This document shows, piece by piece, positions 1 to 10,814 of a stretch of DNA of 64,000 nt; within the stretch, counting starts at the first letter, position 1, and every line of letters begins with the position of its first letter. The notes beneath the pieces were generated by a model. The model made no database searches, was not told where the DNA came from, and worked only from the letters and a program-made list of their open reading frames with translations. The translations under genes and the position numbers were made by a program. The stretch is from Diabrotica undecimpunctata (Eukaryota > Arthropoda > Insecta > Coleoptera > Chrysomelidae). The stretch spans positions 13,755,883 to 13,819,882 of the forward strand of contig NC_092808.1 of the NCBI RefSeq assembly GCF_040954645.1, written 5' to 3'.

Positions 1-715
1 AAAATTTCTATTTCTTTATTCATCCTTCTCAGAACCTCTTAGTTTGTGACGTGTTGTGTCCACGATATTTTCAGAATTCTTCTATACGCCCACAGCTCGA
101 ATGATTCCAGTTTTTTCATTGATGTCGCATTCAAGGTCCAAGATTCCATTCCATAAAATAAAGTCGAAAAAACATAGCACCTCGACAACCTAACTCTTAG
201 TTCCCATTTTAAATCCCTTGTACATAGCACTCTTCTCATTTTGTTGAAATTTGCTTTAGCCTTTTTTATTCTGATTTTGATCTCCTGAATGTAATCATTT
301 GTGGAGTTAATCATTATTCCCAGATATGCATATTTGTCCACTTGTTTGACGTTGGTTCCGTTTATTAGAAGATTCTCGTTATTTCTTTGAGTTTTCGATA
401 TTCTCATAAATTTTGTCTCCTTGACATTCATTGTTAGACCATACTCGTTTCTGTACTCCGCTATTCTGGTCACCAGTCTCTGAAGATCTTCAATATTTTC
501 GGCTAAGATCACAGTGTCGTCCACCTATCTAATGTTGTTAATGGGAACTCCATTTACCTTTATTCCAGCTGTTTCACCCTCAAGAGCGTTTTTCAGGATA
601 TCTTCGGAGTAGGCAATAAAAAGAATTGGCGACAATCTTTGTATCAGTATATTAAGTGAAAAAAGAGCTTCGCGCGTTCCTAGGCCTTTGCAAAAACTAC
701 ATTGTTTATTAAAAG
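1..715 (-). mobile_element. RTE/BovB-like LINE, reverse transcriptase fragment
   Basis: The open stretch 39-524 encodes the part of a non-LTR reverse transcriptase after the active-site box: DDTVILAENIEDL, then the palm/thumb motifs YLGIMIN, FYGMESWTL and AYRRILKISW. Reading further upstream on the minus strand in other frames gives GLGTREALFSLNIL near 690 and LSPILFIAYSEDILKNALEGE near 620. The roughly 100 residues normally between these two blocks, which contain the first catalytic Asp, are missing, so the copy is internally deleted. The YADD box itself is damaged just before DD. The copy runs off the left edge of the window. It is a dead retrotransposon remnant of the endonuclease-reverse transcriptase type common in insects. 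Confidence 0.85.
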
Positions 716-1514
716 TCTATGAAATTCATCAAAAAACGCATTCCTATCATCTTCTGAAAATTTAGTACTACAAGAAAGTCTACATACCTTCTTTCGGCTC
801 CTTTCTTGGAACGAGAATGTTTTTGTAGGACAAGTATTCTTCGCCTTTTGATCTATGTTAAACTCATTTTAAATGTTAACTAGCATTAATATTATGATGT
901 TACTGTAAAATACTGTAATACTGACAGAATAAGTCCGCGCAATAGCGACTCACCAAGTAAAACAAAATGGCTAGTGAGTGGATGAAGGGGTTATTTGTAT
1001 CACTTACAACCATCATTCATATGACTAAGATATACAAAATATTATACATATATAATGCGGATGAAAGTATTTTGTACCTATAATACCTTCAAAATAATGT
1101 AGCATAACTCTAGACCTCTGTTAGGAATCTGAGAATGTTAGAATTTTTATGGAGCCACGTGATAAATAGGTACATAATAACTGCATCCATTAAAAAAACG
1201 GTTTTTAGAAAAATGCTACATAGCACCTTCATCCACTCGTGCCTTCAATTGTTTTTTAAATGTAACATATTTATAAAAACAATAAATGCTACTTTTTGTA
1301 TATTATTTTGGAATACAATTTTGGTTTTAAAATGTAAGTTATTAATTCCCTAATTTAAAAGGTGTTGACAAATACCTCATCCCACAATAAGAAAGCTTTT
1401 AGGCCTAGCAGTTCCTGCTCCGGCCAAGTTCTAGCATAGCAGAATGCATAGTGTAATAATGAATAAAGTTGTAATAACGGAACAAATGACCATTTGCAAT
1501 GCCTCAAAACTCTC
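716..1514. other. no gene recognised
   Basis: AT-rich sequence with no coding similarity that I recognise. A 72-codon open frame at 1135-1353 has low-complexity composition and no domain. No clear repeat boundaries were found. Confidence 0.5.
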
Positions 1515-2640
1515 AAAACTCAAAAACTCTAGTTGAAAAGTCTATCGAATATAACAGACCCCTTGCTCTTATCTTTGTCGACTTCCACAAAGCATTTGAC
1601 ACAGTCGAAACAGTTGCTATCTTAAAAGCACTATCAGAATGCAGAATAGATCACAGGTATGCAAATATTATTTGAAATATATACGAAAATGCGACAACAA
1701 CCGTTAACCTCCATTGCATGACTGAGAAGATTAAAATTGGCAGAGGGGTGCGGCAGGGAGATACCTTGTCGCCAAAACTATTTATAACAGTTATGGAGTA
1801 CTCATTTAAACGGATAGAGTGGTAATCAAAGGGTATTAGCATCGATGGAAAGATATTCAATCATCTCAGATATGCCGATGATATTGTTCTCATAACAGAC
1901 AACTTAGGAGAAGCCAGAGTTATGCTACAACAACTACAGCAAGTAACCCAGAAAGTCGGTTTAAAAATAAACTATGGAAAAACAAAAATGGAAATCGAAA
2001 AGTCGCCCATAGAACTTGTGGAAAAATATGTGTATTTGGGTCACGAAATAAGGTTAACGCGAGATAACCAAACATGCGAGCTACTCGAGAAGAATGCGAG
2101 AAGAATAAGTCTGGGTTGGGCTGCATTCGGAAAAATGAGAGACGTATTTAAAACAAATATACCGATTTATTTAAAAAGAAAAGCTTTTAACCAGTGCGTT
2201 CTACCAGTCCTCACATACGGAGCAGAAACCTTAACTCTCACAAAAACATCAGCCGAAAAATTGAGAAGGACATAACGAAAGATGGAGAGATCAATGCTTG
2301 GAATAAGCTTAAGAAATAGAATAAGAAACGAGGAAGTTCGTAGACGAACAGTAGTGGAAGACATTATCGAAAATATTACAAGGCAAAAATGGAGATGGGC
2401 AGGACATGTTGCAAGAATGAAAGACGACAGTTAGACAAAAAAATTGCTTGAGTGGAGACCACGGGCTGACAAGCGAAGCCGAGAAAGACCCCCAATGCGA
2501 TGGACCGACGACCTCAAAAGAATCGTGACCAATTGGATAGCAGAGGCGCAGAACAGAAGCAGATGGAAAAGTCTAGAGGAGGCCTAGGTTCAACAATGGA
2601 CAACTCAGGGCTGATTGATGATGATGATGATGATTATTAA
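1515..2640 (+). mobile_element. RTE-like LINE, 5'-truncated reverse transcriptase
   Basis: Translation over several frames gives a reverse transcriptase from the first catalytic block (LIFVDFHKAFDTVE near 1570) through GRGVRQGDTLSPKLF, RYADDIVL (near 1870, catalytic YADD intact) and the long frame 1922-2275 with YLGHEIRLTR and YGAETLTL. It continues after a stop with the C-terminal RRNRIRNE- and WRWAGHVARM-like segment to about 2590. Stop codons at about 1823, 2273 and 2432 make it non-functional. The 3' end carries a short TGA repeat, a tail type known for RTE elements. The endonuclease half is absent. Confidence 0.88.
2612..2636 (+). repeat. (TGA)n tail of LINE
   Basis: Simple trinucleotide repeat of TGA units directly after the last codons of the upstream LINE. 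Its position marks the element's 3' end. Confidence 0.8.
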
Positions 2641-3065
2641 ATACTATACAGTACGTTAAATTTTGGATTAGATATTGCAAGCTACATAAAGCGCTACATT
2701 CGGCAACATTGCCTCGTACGAGGTAATTGTAATTCTCTGATCCACTCCGAGACCTTAGACTCCTAGACAGAAAAAGAGAAAACAAAAACTATTTAGTAAC
2801 ACATAACAACGCAAGAGATATGCATCTCCGTCCGTCGATTTTTGTTTTGCTTACGTATACCCGGTTCATTTCTTATAACATAAACTCGATAAAAATACAC
2901 TAACCATTATAAGGCAGTGCACTGGTATCGGTTTTTAATAATGTGAACAATTTTTTGTGGTTGAATTAAAAATAAAAGCGCATTTCTTTAAAACAATAAA
3001 ACAAAAAATATACTCTTATTTTTAATAAAAAATAATTCCTAATAAAATAAGAAATATTTCTTTAT
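2641..3065. other. no gene recognised
   Basis: AT-rich spacer between a LINE tail and a mariner fragment. I see no coding sequence or repeat structure in it. Confidence 0.5.
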
Positions 3066-3312
3066 GCCCTACAAAATGATTTAAATATTTGACCTACGAC
3101 TGAACAGTATCCCAATCTGTCATCAAAACTTCTGCAGACAGATGTAAGAATTTCTGCTGTAACAAAATTGGAGACTTCTCTTATTTGGTTTTTTAATTTA
3201 TCCAAATTTTTGGCTCTAGCCTCAGGATGATCGTAGATGATGCTTTTTAAATGTCTTCAAAAAAAGAAGTCCATGGGTGTAATATTGGAAATCGTGCAGG
3301 CCACTTGTAAGT
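3066..3312 (-). mobile_element. mariner transposase, C-terminal fragment
   Basis: Minus-strand translation reads ITPMDFFF, a stop, then RHLKSIIYDHPEARAKNLDKL and a tail ending in CRSFDDRLGYCSVVG. This is the end of a mariner transposase, starting at the third catalytic block (SPDLTPLDFFLWG in the family) and followed by the usual tail. The catalytic block is degraded (the Asp position reads Asn) and one stop interrupts it. The rest of the element is missing; the LINE 5' end begins immediately to the right. Confidence 0.75.
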
Positions 3313-3317
3313 ATATC

Positions 3318-6030
3318 GAGTGATTGCCTGTATAAGCAATCCCCAACATAAGGCAATGGGAAACGACTACATTAAAGGCTCATAAAGCGTCCCTAGTTAA
3401 TAATCATGACTAACAATACAATCAAACACTTTATTGATAATGAAACTCGGAAAACAAGATCCGACAGAGGAGGAAACTCACAAGACTGCAAGTCCTCCCC
3501 GGTCGTCAACATGCGAAAACCTTGCAAAGTAGCGACTTGGAATGTTAGAAGTCTACATCAAGCTAGAAAAGTACATAATGCCGTTAAAGAAATGGAAAGG
3601 CTGAATATAGATATTTTAGGAATCAGCAATGTCAAATGGCCCGACCGAGGAAAAATAAAAATCAACAATAAAACAATATATTATTCAGGAAGGCAAAATG
3701 GTTCACACAGATATGGTGTCGGGATAATACTAAACAAAAACATTGATGAAGCTGTAATAAATTTCACTCCATACTCCAACAGAATTATACTCTAACAATT
3801 AAACCAGAACAAAATAAGCATCCTACAAGTTTATGCTCCAGCTGCGGACAAACCAGAGAGCGATATTGAAACTTTCTATGAAGACCTAGACAACATTTTA
3901 AAATCCATTAAAACGCAAGATGTAACAATTATAATGGGAGGCTTTAACGCAAAGGTTGGGGAAGAAAAAGTAGAAGAATGTACAGGAGGATATGGTCTGG
4001 GCAACAGAAACGAAAGGGGTGACAGGCTTATCGAATTTTGCCAAAACAATAATTTTGTTATAGCTAATACATTATTCAAAATTCCAAAGAGAAGACTATA
4101 TACCTGGAAGTTACCAGCAGATCGAGAAGAGAGAATTGTAAGAAACCAAATAGACTATGTATTCGTTAGACAAAGATACAGGATCGCAACCCAGTAATGA
4201 CCAAAATTAGGCTCAAAATAAAAATAATAAAACGAAGAACAACAAATGCAAAAATCGATACAAGTAAATTAAGGAACCCACACATAAGGCAACGCCTGGC
4301 AGATGAAATCAACAACGGATTAATAAATGTTAAAGAACAAATCCTACAAAATACTGAGACGGATAAAAAATGGTTATTAATAAAGACAGAAATAGATAAA
4401 GTCAAGAAGAAATTCTAATACCAACCAGATATAAAAAGAAGCAATGGATAACGGAAGAAATTTTAGATTTAATGGAAGAAAGACGTCAATATAAAAAACA
4501 AAGATAATCAGATGTACAAAAAAGTGGATAAACAAATATAACACAGAATTAGGAAAGCTAAAGAACAATGGTTAAAAGAAAAATGCGCAGAAATAGAAGA
4601 ATACTAGAAAAGACATGATAGTTTTAACACACATAAAAAAAATTAAAGAATTAATTCACAACAATAGAACAAGAACCGGGAATACTGAAAGATGCAAATG
4701 GAAAACTTGTGTTGAATACTAACGACAAATTAAAGAGATGGACAGAGTACATCAATGAACTGTTCAAAGACAATAGAACAGAACAGATGGAGATAGAAGT
4801 AGAAGAGGATATGGTTTTAAAGATATTAAACGAGGAAATTAAAATGGCAATAAAAAACAGCAAAAGTGGTTAATCAATAGGTCCAGACCAAATCTCTATA
4901 GAAACCTTAAAATGCATAAATCATGAAACCTTAAACATTATAGTAGACTTATTTAACTCAGTATACAAAACAGGACACATACCGAAACAATGGTTACTCT
5001 CCATCTTTTGTGCTATCCCTAAAAACACAAACGCAAAATATTCCAGTAAATACAGAACACTATGACTAATAAGTCACATTCTCAAATTATTTCTGAAAAT
5101 AATACATGGTCGCATAAATAAAAAACTGGAAGAAGGAATAGATGATAGTCAGTTTGGGTTCAGAAACGGACTAGGAACCAGAGAAGCGTTATTTGCTTTT
5201 AATGTGTTAGCTCAAAGATGCATGGATAAGTATCTTGATGTATATGTTTGTTAGGTTGATTTTGAAAAAGCATTTGACAAAGAAGACATGAAAACTTAGT
5301 CCAAATTCTAAAGACAAAAAACATAGACCATAGAAACTTACGAATAATAACAAACCTCTACTGGAATCAAAGAGCACAAATCATAATAGATAACGAATCC
5401 AGTCCAGAAATTGAAATCAGGAGAGGTGTTAGGCAGGGATGTATTATGTCCCCATTACTATTTAATGTATATAGTGAAGCCATTTTTGAAGAAGCGTTAC
5501 TATCTCAAAGTGAAGGAATAATAATTAAGGGAAGATCTATTAACAACATAAGATATGCAGATGACACCGTGATTATGGCAAGCTCTGCTGAACAACTCCA
5601 ATTACTGCTAAACAAAACAAACAATTTCTGTGAAAAATATGGACTAAAAATGAATATAAAAAAGACCAAATACATGATAATAACAAAGAAAACAAATATA
5701 CCAACAAACATATATTTGTGAAATGTATCGAAAGAAAGGGTTGATAAATACAAATACCTTGGAACCTGGATTTCAGACAATAATGATCAAACAACCGAAA
5801 TAAGAGCCAGGATAGAAATAGCAAGAAATGCGTTTGTAAAAATGAAAACAATTCTCTGCAACAAAGACCTTAGATTAGAACTGAGAGTAAGAGCACTGAG
5901 ATGCTACGTGTTTTTGATACTGCAATATGGACTTGAGAGCTGGACATTAAAGCAAGAACACACAAATAAGTTACAGTCCTTTGAAATGTGGTGTTGCAGG
6001 AGGATGCTTAGAATAGCATGGACACAGAAG
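3318..6030 (+). mobile_element. RTE-like LINE, nearly full length, degenerate
   Basis: A 5' leader with the hairpin GATTGC...GCAATC at 3322-3341 precedes an apurinic-endonuclease-type domain (3511-4195: ATWNVRSLHQARKVHNAV, DILGISNVKW, MGGFNAKVG, RNQIDYVFVR) and a reverse transcriptase (about 4430-6030: QFGFRNGLGTREALFAFN, GVRQGCIMSPLLFNVY, RYADDTVIMA, YLGTWISDN, YGLESWTL, WCCRRMLRIAWTQK). Several stops (for example at 3793, 4195 and 5719) and frameshifts show it is dead. At about 6030 the sequence switches abruptly to a different LINE, so the 3' end is cut. The endonuclease is of the CFDP2/BovB type. Confidence 0.9.
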
Positions 6031-6330
6031 AATTTTTTCTTCCCCAGTATCAATGGACCGACCAGTCCCTAGACTTTAAAACGTGGAAAACTATGAATAG
6101 GATAAGAACAGGAGTCGCTCCAGTAAAATCAAACATGGCAAAATGGGGAAAAATAGACCAAGATGATGCGAACTGTGACTGTGTAGAAACACAGAATATG
6201 GAACATCTTCTTATGCGCAGAAACTGTTCTCATCGATGTACCCTCGAAGATTTGTGGCTCGCCACAAAGATGGAAGCGACGTAGCCCGATACTGGGCCGA
6301 AATTTTATGATCGGACACGATAAAGTAAGT
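6031..6330 (+). mobile_element. Jockey-like LINE, C-terminal fragment
   Basis: Frame 6018-6284 encodes WKTMNRIRTGVAPVKSNMAKWG, then a Cys/His array CDC...QNMEHLLMRRNC. This is the typical extreme C-terminus of Jockey-type reverse transcriptase ORFs (a C-x-C...H...C motif in a stretch about escaping labour of the polymerase). It is fused directly to the preceding RTE copy at about 6030, with no intervening tail, so a deletion or recombination junction is likely. No other part of this element is visible. Confidence 0.6.
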
Positions 6331-6461
6331 ACCGGATGATTACGACCATCGAGCAATATCCATCCCTCAGGCCAGAGACCCTTTGGCTGGATTATGTTGC
6401 ACTCCCGGCGTAATCATCTTAATAACACTCTTGACGCATAAATAACTATTAAACCATTGTT

Positions 6462-7464
6462 GAAGTTATACTTCTATACGCACGGTCGGCATTGGAAATT
6501 TGTATGAGAGTGAATCTGTGAAACCATTACATATGTAAGATAATGAGTAAGAGAGAGACAGAAGATATATTTTCTCTCTCTTCCTCTCTTGAGAATAAAA
6601 ATGTTCCTTTTGTATATATATTTAATATTATATATTATATAATATTGTATATATAATATTATATATAATATAATATGTATTAATATTATTATTTATGTGA
6701 TATGTTTTGTATTATTTAAAATTAAACGTTTATAATTATTTTAGGCTTTTGTATTTTTAAAATAAACACTGTTTTATTGAGAACTGTCAATTTTAAAATC
6801 CGTTAGTGTTATGTCTAATTGGTAAATCCTTTACGTGTTTGGTTCATACGCTGGTGGTTGTGAGTTCGAATCCCAATTATGAATTTCCTTTTTTATTTTT
6901 GAAATATTTAAAAACCTCACGTTAATCTTATTAAATATATGTAATATACGCAAAAAACATAAATTTTAAAATAAAATGAAAATTTACAACATAATTCGAG
7001 TTGTTGATTTTTTATTTTTATCTTCGTAAAGTAAGTTATAAATGTATATTGGCAGTTTTAAATACTTATGAATATTACATTTTAATTTATATTGTATTAT
7101 TATATTGAATTATGTTGCAGTGTATTTATTGTATTGTAATTTTTATATCAATCAAAAACAAAATAAACAATAACTTTTACTGCAGAGTATGTGTAAATTT
7201 TTTTTTGCATTCAACTCCTTTTATACATATTAAAAATAAAAATATATATTTTCATTAAAATATTGATACAATCCTTCATTTACTATACTCCTATTACAGG
7301 TCAAATGTTTATATACAGCAAACGATGCACCATATACCTATATAACTAATTCTTTTTCTCTTTCTGCTCTCTCTTACCTATAGCATTACATATGTAATGA
7401 TTGTGCAGATTGACTCCTATATAAATTTTTAACGGCGAACGCGTGTATAGAAGTATAACTTCTA
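6462..7464. mobile_element. non-autonomous element with ~100-bp terminal inverted repeats
   Basis: Sequence 6462-6575 reappears in reverse complement at about 7345-7464. Shared blocks include GAAGTTATACTTCTATA, CATTACATATGTAA and AAGAGAGAG. Each tip is itself palindromic (TAGAAGTATAACTTCTA on the right). No transposase is encoded; the interior is AT-rich and contains a tRNA-like segment. The structure fits a MITE or foldback element of about 1 kb. The superfamily is unknown and no target-site duplication could be assigned. Confidence 0.7.
6805..6882 (+). other. tRNA-like (possible SINE head or tRNA pseudogene)
   Basis: The segment has a perfect pol III B box (GTTCGAATCCC) and, about 45 nt upstream, an A-box-like TCTAATTGGTAA. 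A CAT triplet sits where the anticodon loop would be. Acceptor-stem pairing is poor, so this is not a functional tRNA gene. It could be the head of a tRNA-derived SINE or a relic tRNA captured in the inverted-repeat element. Confidence 0.35.
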
Positions 7465-8546
7465 CCGGCAGTCCCACTGGACTGCCACACCCGTTTTTTT
7501 TTTTAATTGATAATGAGGTGCGTATGACAAGGTAGACGCTCATTTGTACAATGAAAATTTAAACCAGAGTAAAATTTGTGCCCTAGATCTTGTTTCTCTC
7601 TTTTATACTTGCCGCAGCTCGAGCGCCTGTCCTGAATATAAGCGCTTCATTAACGATTAAAAAATAATGTTTTAAAATGAAATAAACCCAAAATACCTAT
7701 CAGGAAATGATAGAATAAGGTTTGATCTTGAATTTAGGTTCTTGGTGAATTCAAAAATAATGTTTTTTGTGTTTTTGAGCCTGAAAAGTGTAATTTTGTG
7801 TTTTTCTCAGTTTTAAATTATTTATAATTTGAAAACGATCAAGTTTACAGAAAAACTATAAAAGACTTATTTTATTTAGAATGATACAAACAATTAAAAA
7901 AAATCCAATTCAAAATAGATACAATTTATTTAAAACAAATTGTTTTTCTTTTCGCCTGGGCGACCTCTTGAACCTTATGTTGAGGTAGGTTTCTTATGAA
8001 AGTGATTATGTAAAAAAATCTCATGAGCATATTTTCCCGAACGAACCCGAGCTTTTCGCCTTGTCTAATTATCATTTCGTCTTTTGCCTTATCGTCTCAA
8101 CTTGTATCAAAATATAGATTTTTTCTAAATTTATCTTTTTCTAAATATAGCAATAATTATACATGCAAGGTTATTCGGACAAAACCAGTTTTGAAATGAT
8201 TGCAAAAACAAATAACACTTGTCATTTTAATAATATGGAATTTATATGCATATTCATTGCTTGTAGTAAACTGTAAACTATGATTGTGGCATGTGTTAAT
8301 TAATAAAAATAATAATTGATAATAAAATTCCATATGGGACCTAAATTTTCCTGGTCGAATGTCATAACAACTATGGCATAAGTTTAATGCTACTAGTGTT
8401 TTTGATTGCAAAACAACTGTTTTGTTTAAATAATATTAATATCATTGATAATGTCAACTTCTTGATGCTGTATATTCAGCGGTACAGAGATGCGAACAAT
8501 ATTCCAAAATTCCAACCAGACTTTTGTATGTCGTGAATACAAAAAC
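7465..8546. other. 5' flank of the protease gene, no other gene seen
   Basis: AT-rich sequence with no recognisable coding region. It must hold the promoter of the downstream protease gene, but I see no convincing TATA box. An initiator-like TTCAGC lies near 8477. Confidence 0.4.
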
Positions 8547-8613
8547 ATGGTATTGACATATTTCATATATTTATTTGTGTTTTTCCTTATGAATAACCAT
8601 TCCAACGGACAAG
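8547..8613 (+). CDS. serine protease exon 1: signal peptide
   Basis: ATG at 8547 opens 22 codons of a typical secretion signal (hydrophobic TYFIYLFVFFL core, then polar NNHSNGQ), ending at a strong donor, G|GTAAGC, at 8613/8614 in phase 1. The next recognised exon (17471) starts with two bases that complete the codon, so the two can be spliced in frame. Together the seven exons give a 328-residue secreted protease. The assignment to this gene rests on phase, strand and the need for a signal peptide upstream of an otherwise headless secreted protease. A clip-domain exon, expected between this exon and the next, was not found. Confidence 0.6.
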
Positions 8614-8713
8614 GTAAGCAAAATTTGTACTGTTTTTTTTTTTAATTTTGAATAAAATCCTTTATAAAAAAAAATCGGTTGCCTGTAAAGTCGGTTTTAC
8701 GGGCGAAGATTTT

Positions 8714-10059
8714 ACGTGACAACGTCTTTTTCTCGGTAGAATATTTATTGATATGAATATTATTAAATTGCACAATAGGAACAAGGAATTGAATGAAAAT
8801 AAGAATTGCACAAATTTTAACTATAGAAATATATTTTGTTTACTAAAACTTTGTACATGTAAACTTAAACTTAACTAATTTCTATTTGAGTGATTTTGTC
8901 TATTTATTTTATATATTATTTTATATTTTTATATATTATTTTATATATTATATATTATTATATTATTATTTTATATATTATTTATATTTTATATATTATA
9001 TTTTTATATATTATTTTATATATTATTTATTTTATATTATATTATTGATCTTATTATTTTCTACAAAATTTATTTGAAAATTTTTTCGATATATCAATTA
9101 GTTGCGGAGATATCGATCATTGAAGTTATTGTTTGCTACCAGTATTTTATATATTTATTTTTTTCAGTTATAAAAAATTACTATTTCCAATTGTGTCTAC
9201 CAAGTATGGTCACATGTATTTGCCTACATATTAAATAATAATAAGTACAGATAATGTTATGTGACGTTCACTTCTGATTATATATATTTTAATATTTTTA
9301 ATTTTAAACAATCAATTTGAAAATCAAAACACTTATTCAGATCGAAGGTTCAAATTTTTGCTAAATAAATTTGAAATTAATTAAAATTTGTAAATGTAAA
9401 TGGTAAAGTTGAAAATTAAAACATTTACTAAAATTGGAATTTGAAATTCTTGCTAAACACAGTTAAATTCTAACTCCGCGCGTGGTGATTGGTCGGTTTA
9501 GTTCGTTTGTTTGGTCGCCCTGTTTTGACAGGTTAGAAGTTATAATTTGTTATTTTAAATGTTTGACTAGCAATACGCGTTTCTTCTCAATCGACTGAAT
9601 TACGATTGATTGCAGAGTGATTTAAACTAATAATTTACTTAACACTATCAACATTTGTCAATAGTATGACATAACCTATAAACTCAGTTTCTCAACTTTT
9701 GTGTCAATCTAACAATTAATCAATCAATCATAGTTTACGATAATGAAATATTAGTGTACAATTATTTACCTTTATTGTTGTAGTTGTTGTAAATGACGAA
9801 TCTAAGCACTCCACATTTTCACTACAGACACAGCTGACGATACTTTCAACGATTTTCAACTTTAGCGATTCAACGCGCCTAATTCTCTAGTGCCGCGCGC
9901 AGCGGACCGATCATGTTTGAGTGGGAGAGAGACGCAAGGCATTCGCCGGTCCGGCGGGCCTCTCTCTCGTTCGGCGACTCACTGTAACAGACGTGAGCGG
10001 ACGTTACACTTTTTCTTAAATGACTCCGAGCCACAACCTAATTTAAGACGTTGTCACGT
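8714..10059. repeat. candidate element bounded by ACGTGACAACGTCTT inverted ends
   Basis: ACGTGACAACGTCTT at 8714-8728 occurs in reverse complement at 10045-10059. The interior is non-coding. It includes a TA-rich low-complexity run (about 8890-9060) and, near 9890-10010, a locally GC-rich stretch with repeated CTCTCTC/GAGAGAG. It may be a non-autonomous DNA element in intron 1 of the protease gene; target duplications were not evident. Confidence 0.4.
8890..9060. repeat. TA-rich low-complexity repeat
   Basis: A degenerate run of TATTATTTTATA-like units. The 63-codon open frame across it is composed almost only of Tyr, Ile, Leu and Phe and is not a gene. Confidence 0.85.
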
Positions 10060-10061
10060 CA

Positions 10062-10175
10062 AAAGGTATATAAAAAACCCAGTTGGGCTATGTTGAATTG
10101 ACAAAACGTTTTCGGCATAAGTATTCCATCATCAGTGTCTAGTTAATACATGGATGTAGCCACTAAATATGAGGG
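10062..10175. repeat. interspersed repeat, copy 1 (AAAACGTTTTCGG ... CATCATCAGTG)
   Basis: The block AAAGGTATATAAAA ... CCCAGTTGGGCTATG ... AAAACGTTTTCGGCATAA ... CCATCATCAGTG has a diverged reverse-complement counterpart at 30095-30180. The two share the order of motifs CTGATGATG, CCGA(A/C)AACGTT, GTAGCCC/ATAGCCC, GGGTTTT and TATACCTTTT. This is an interspersed repeat family of unknown class; a Penelope-like or other retroelement end is possible but not shown. Confidence 0.5.
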
Positions 10176-10594
10176 TAAAAACCCTTTAAAAATTATTAAA
10201 TGAAATTTAGTTTACATTATGTCTAATTTACAGTTGAGATGTTAAAGTTACCGTTGGATTGGTAACATGGCGACATATGACTCTACATTAAGTTGCAAGT
10301 CCTGAGACGGTATGTCTACGAGGACTTTGTCAAAACAACTCTGTGGATGTTTTTTTTTTTTAGTTTATTATAGTTTAGACCAGGGCCAATAATTTGTGAG
10401 ACTAAAAAATAGCAACCCATTGGAAAAGGAAGAGAATAAATCAAAAATTATAGAAAAAATAACAGGCCGACAAAATTTGACCAATATTCAGACCCAGCGA
10501 TCAGAATATAGTTTTCAGAAGGTTTTTTGTGCGCTAAATCCGAATGAGAGATCTAAATTGCCAAATTGGCTCTGGTTTCTGAGATATCCTAACT
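10176..10594. other. no gene recognised
   Basis: Intronic sequence. A 98-codon open frame starting at 10396 has no recognisable domain and runs into the hAT end at 10595, so I do not call it a gene. Confidence 0.45.
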
Positions 10595-10800
10595 CAGTGG
10601 TGCTCAGACTTATACTGTATGGGATCTACCATATAAACTGCAAACGTCCGGAGATCGACTGCTATCCCCTGTTTTTAAACCAGGAGGAGTAATTCAAATT
10701 TACCGCGCCACAATGTTTGTTTGTAATTGGTCCAACCTCAGGCAAGTTTACTCCACTGTTATGAAATTTTGACACTAATGGTATTTCATAGGTTAATTAA
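10595..10800 (-). mobile_element. hAT element, outer end (TIR side)
   Basis: CAGTGGTGCTCAGACTTATA at 10595 is a classic hAT terminal sequence (CAGTGGT...). It is preceded by 8 bp (TCCTAACT) that would be one copy of the target duplication. This is the 3' end of the hAT whose coding region lies at 12317-14050 on the minus strand; an RTE copy separates the two. GTTTTTAAACCAGGAGGAG at 10671 recurs inverted at 12139-12160. Confidence 0.6.
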
Positions 10801-10814
10801 GTTATATCGGCGAT

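Noticed and set aside
1135..1353. 72-codon frame
   Set aside because: Composition fits AT-rich non-coding DNA; no similarity recognised.
6805..6882. Functional tRNA gene
   Set aside because: The B box is good but the acceptor stem and A box do not fit a working tRNA; kept only as tRNA-like.
8886..9077. 63-codon open frame
   Set aside because: It is a translation of TA-rich low-complexity DNA.
9168..9236. Possible clip-domain exon after TTTTTTCAG, reading LCLPSMVTCICLHIK in the right phase
   Set aside because: Only three cysteines with wrong spacing, a stop after 23 codons and no donor; it is most likely chance.
10396..10692. 98-codon open frame in protease intron 1
   Set aside because: No domain, and it crosses the hAT terminal sequence at 10595.
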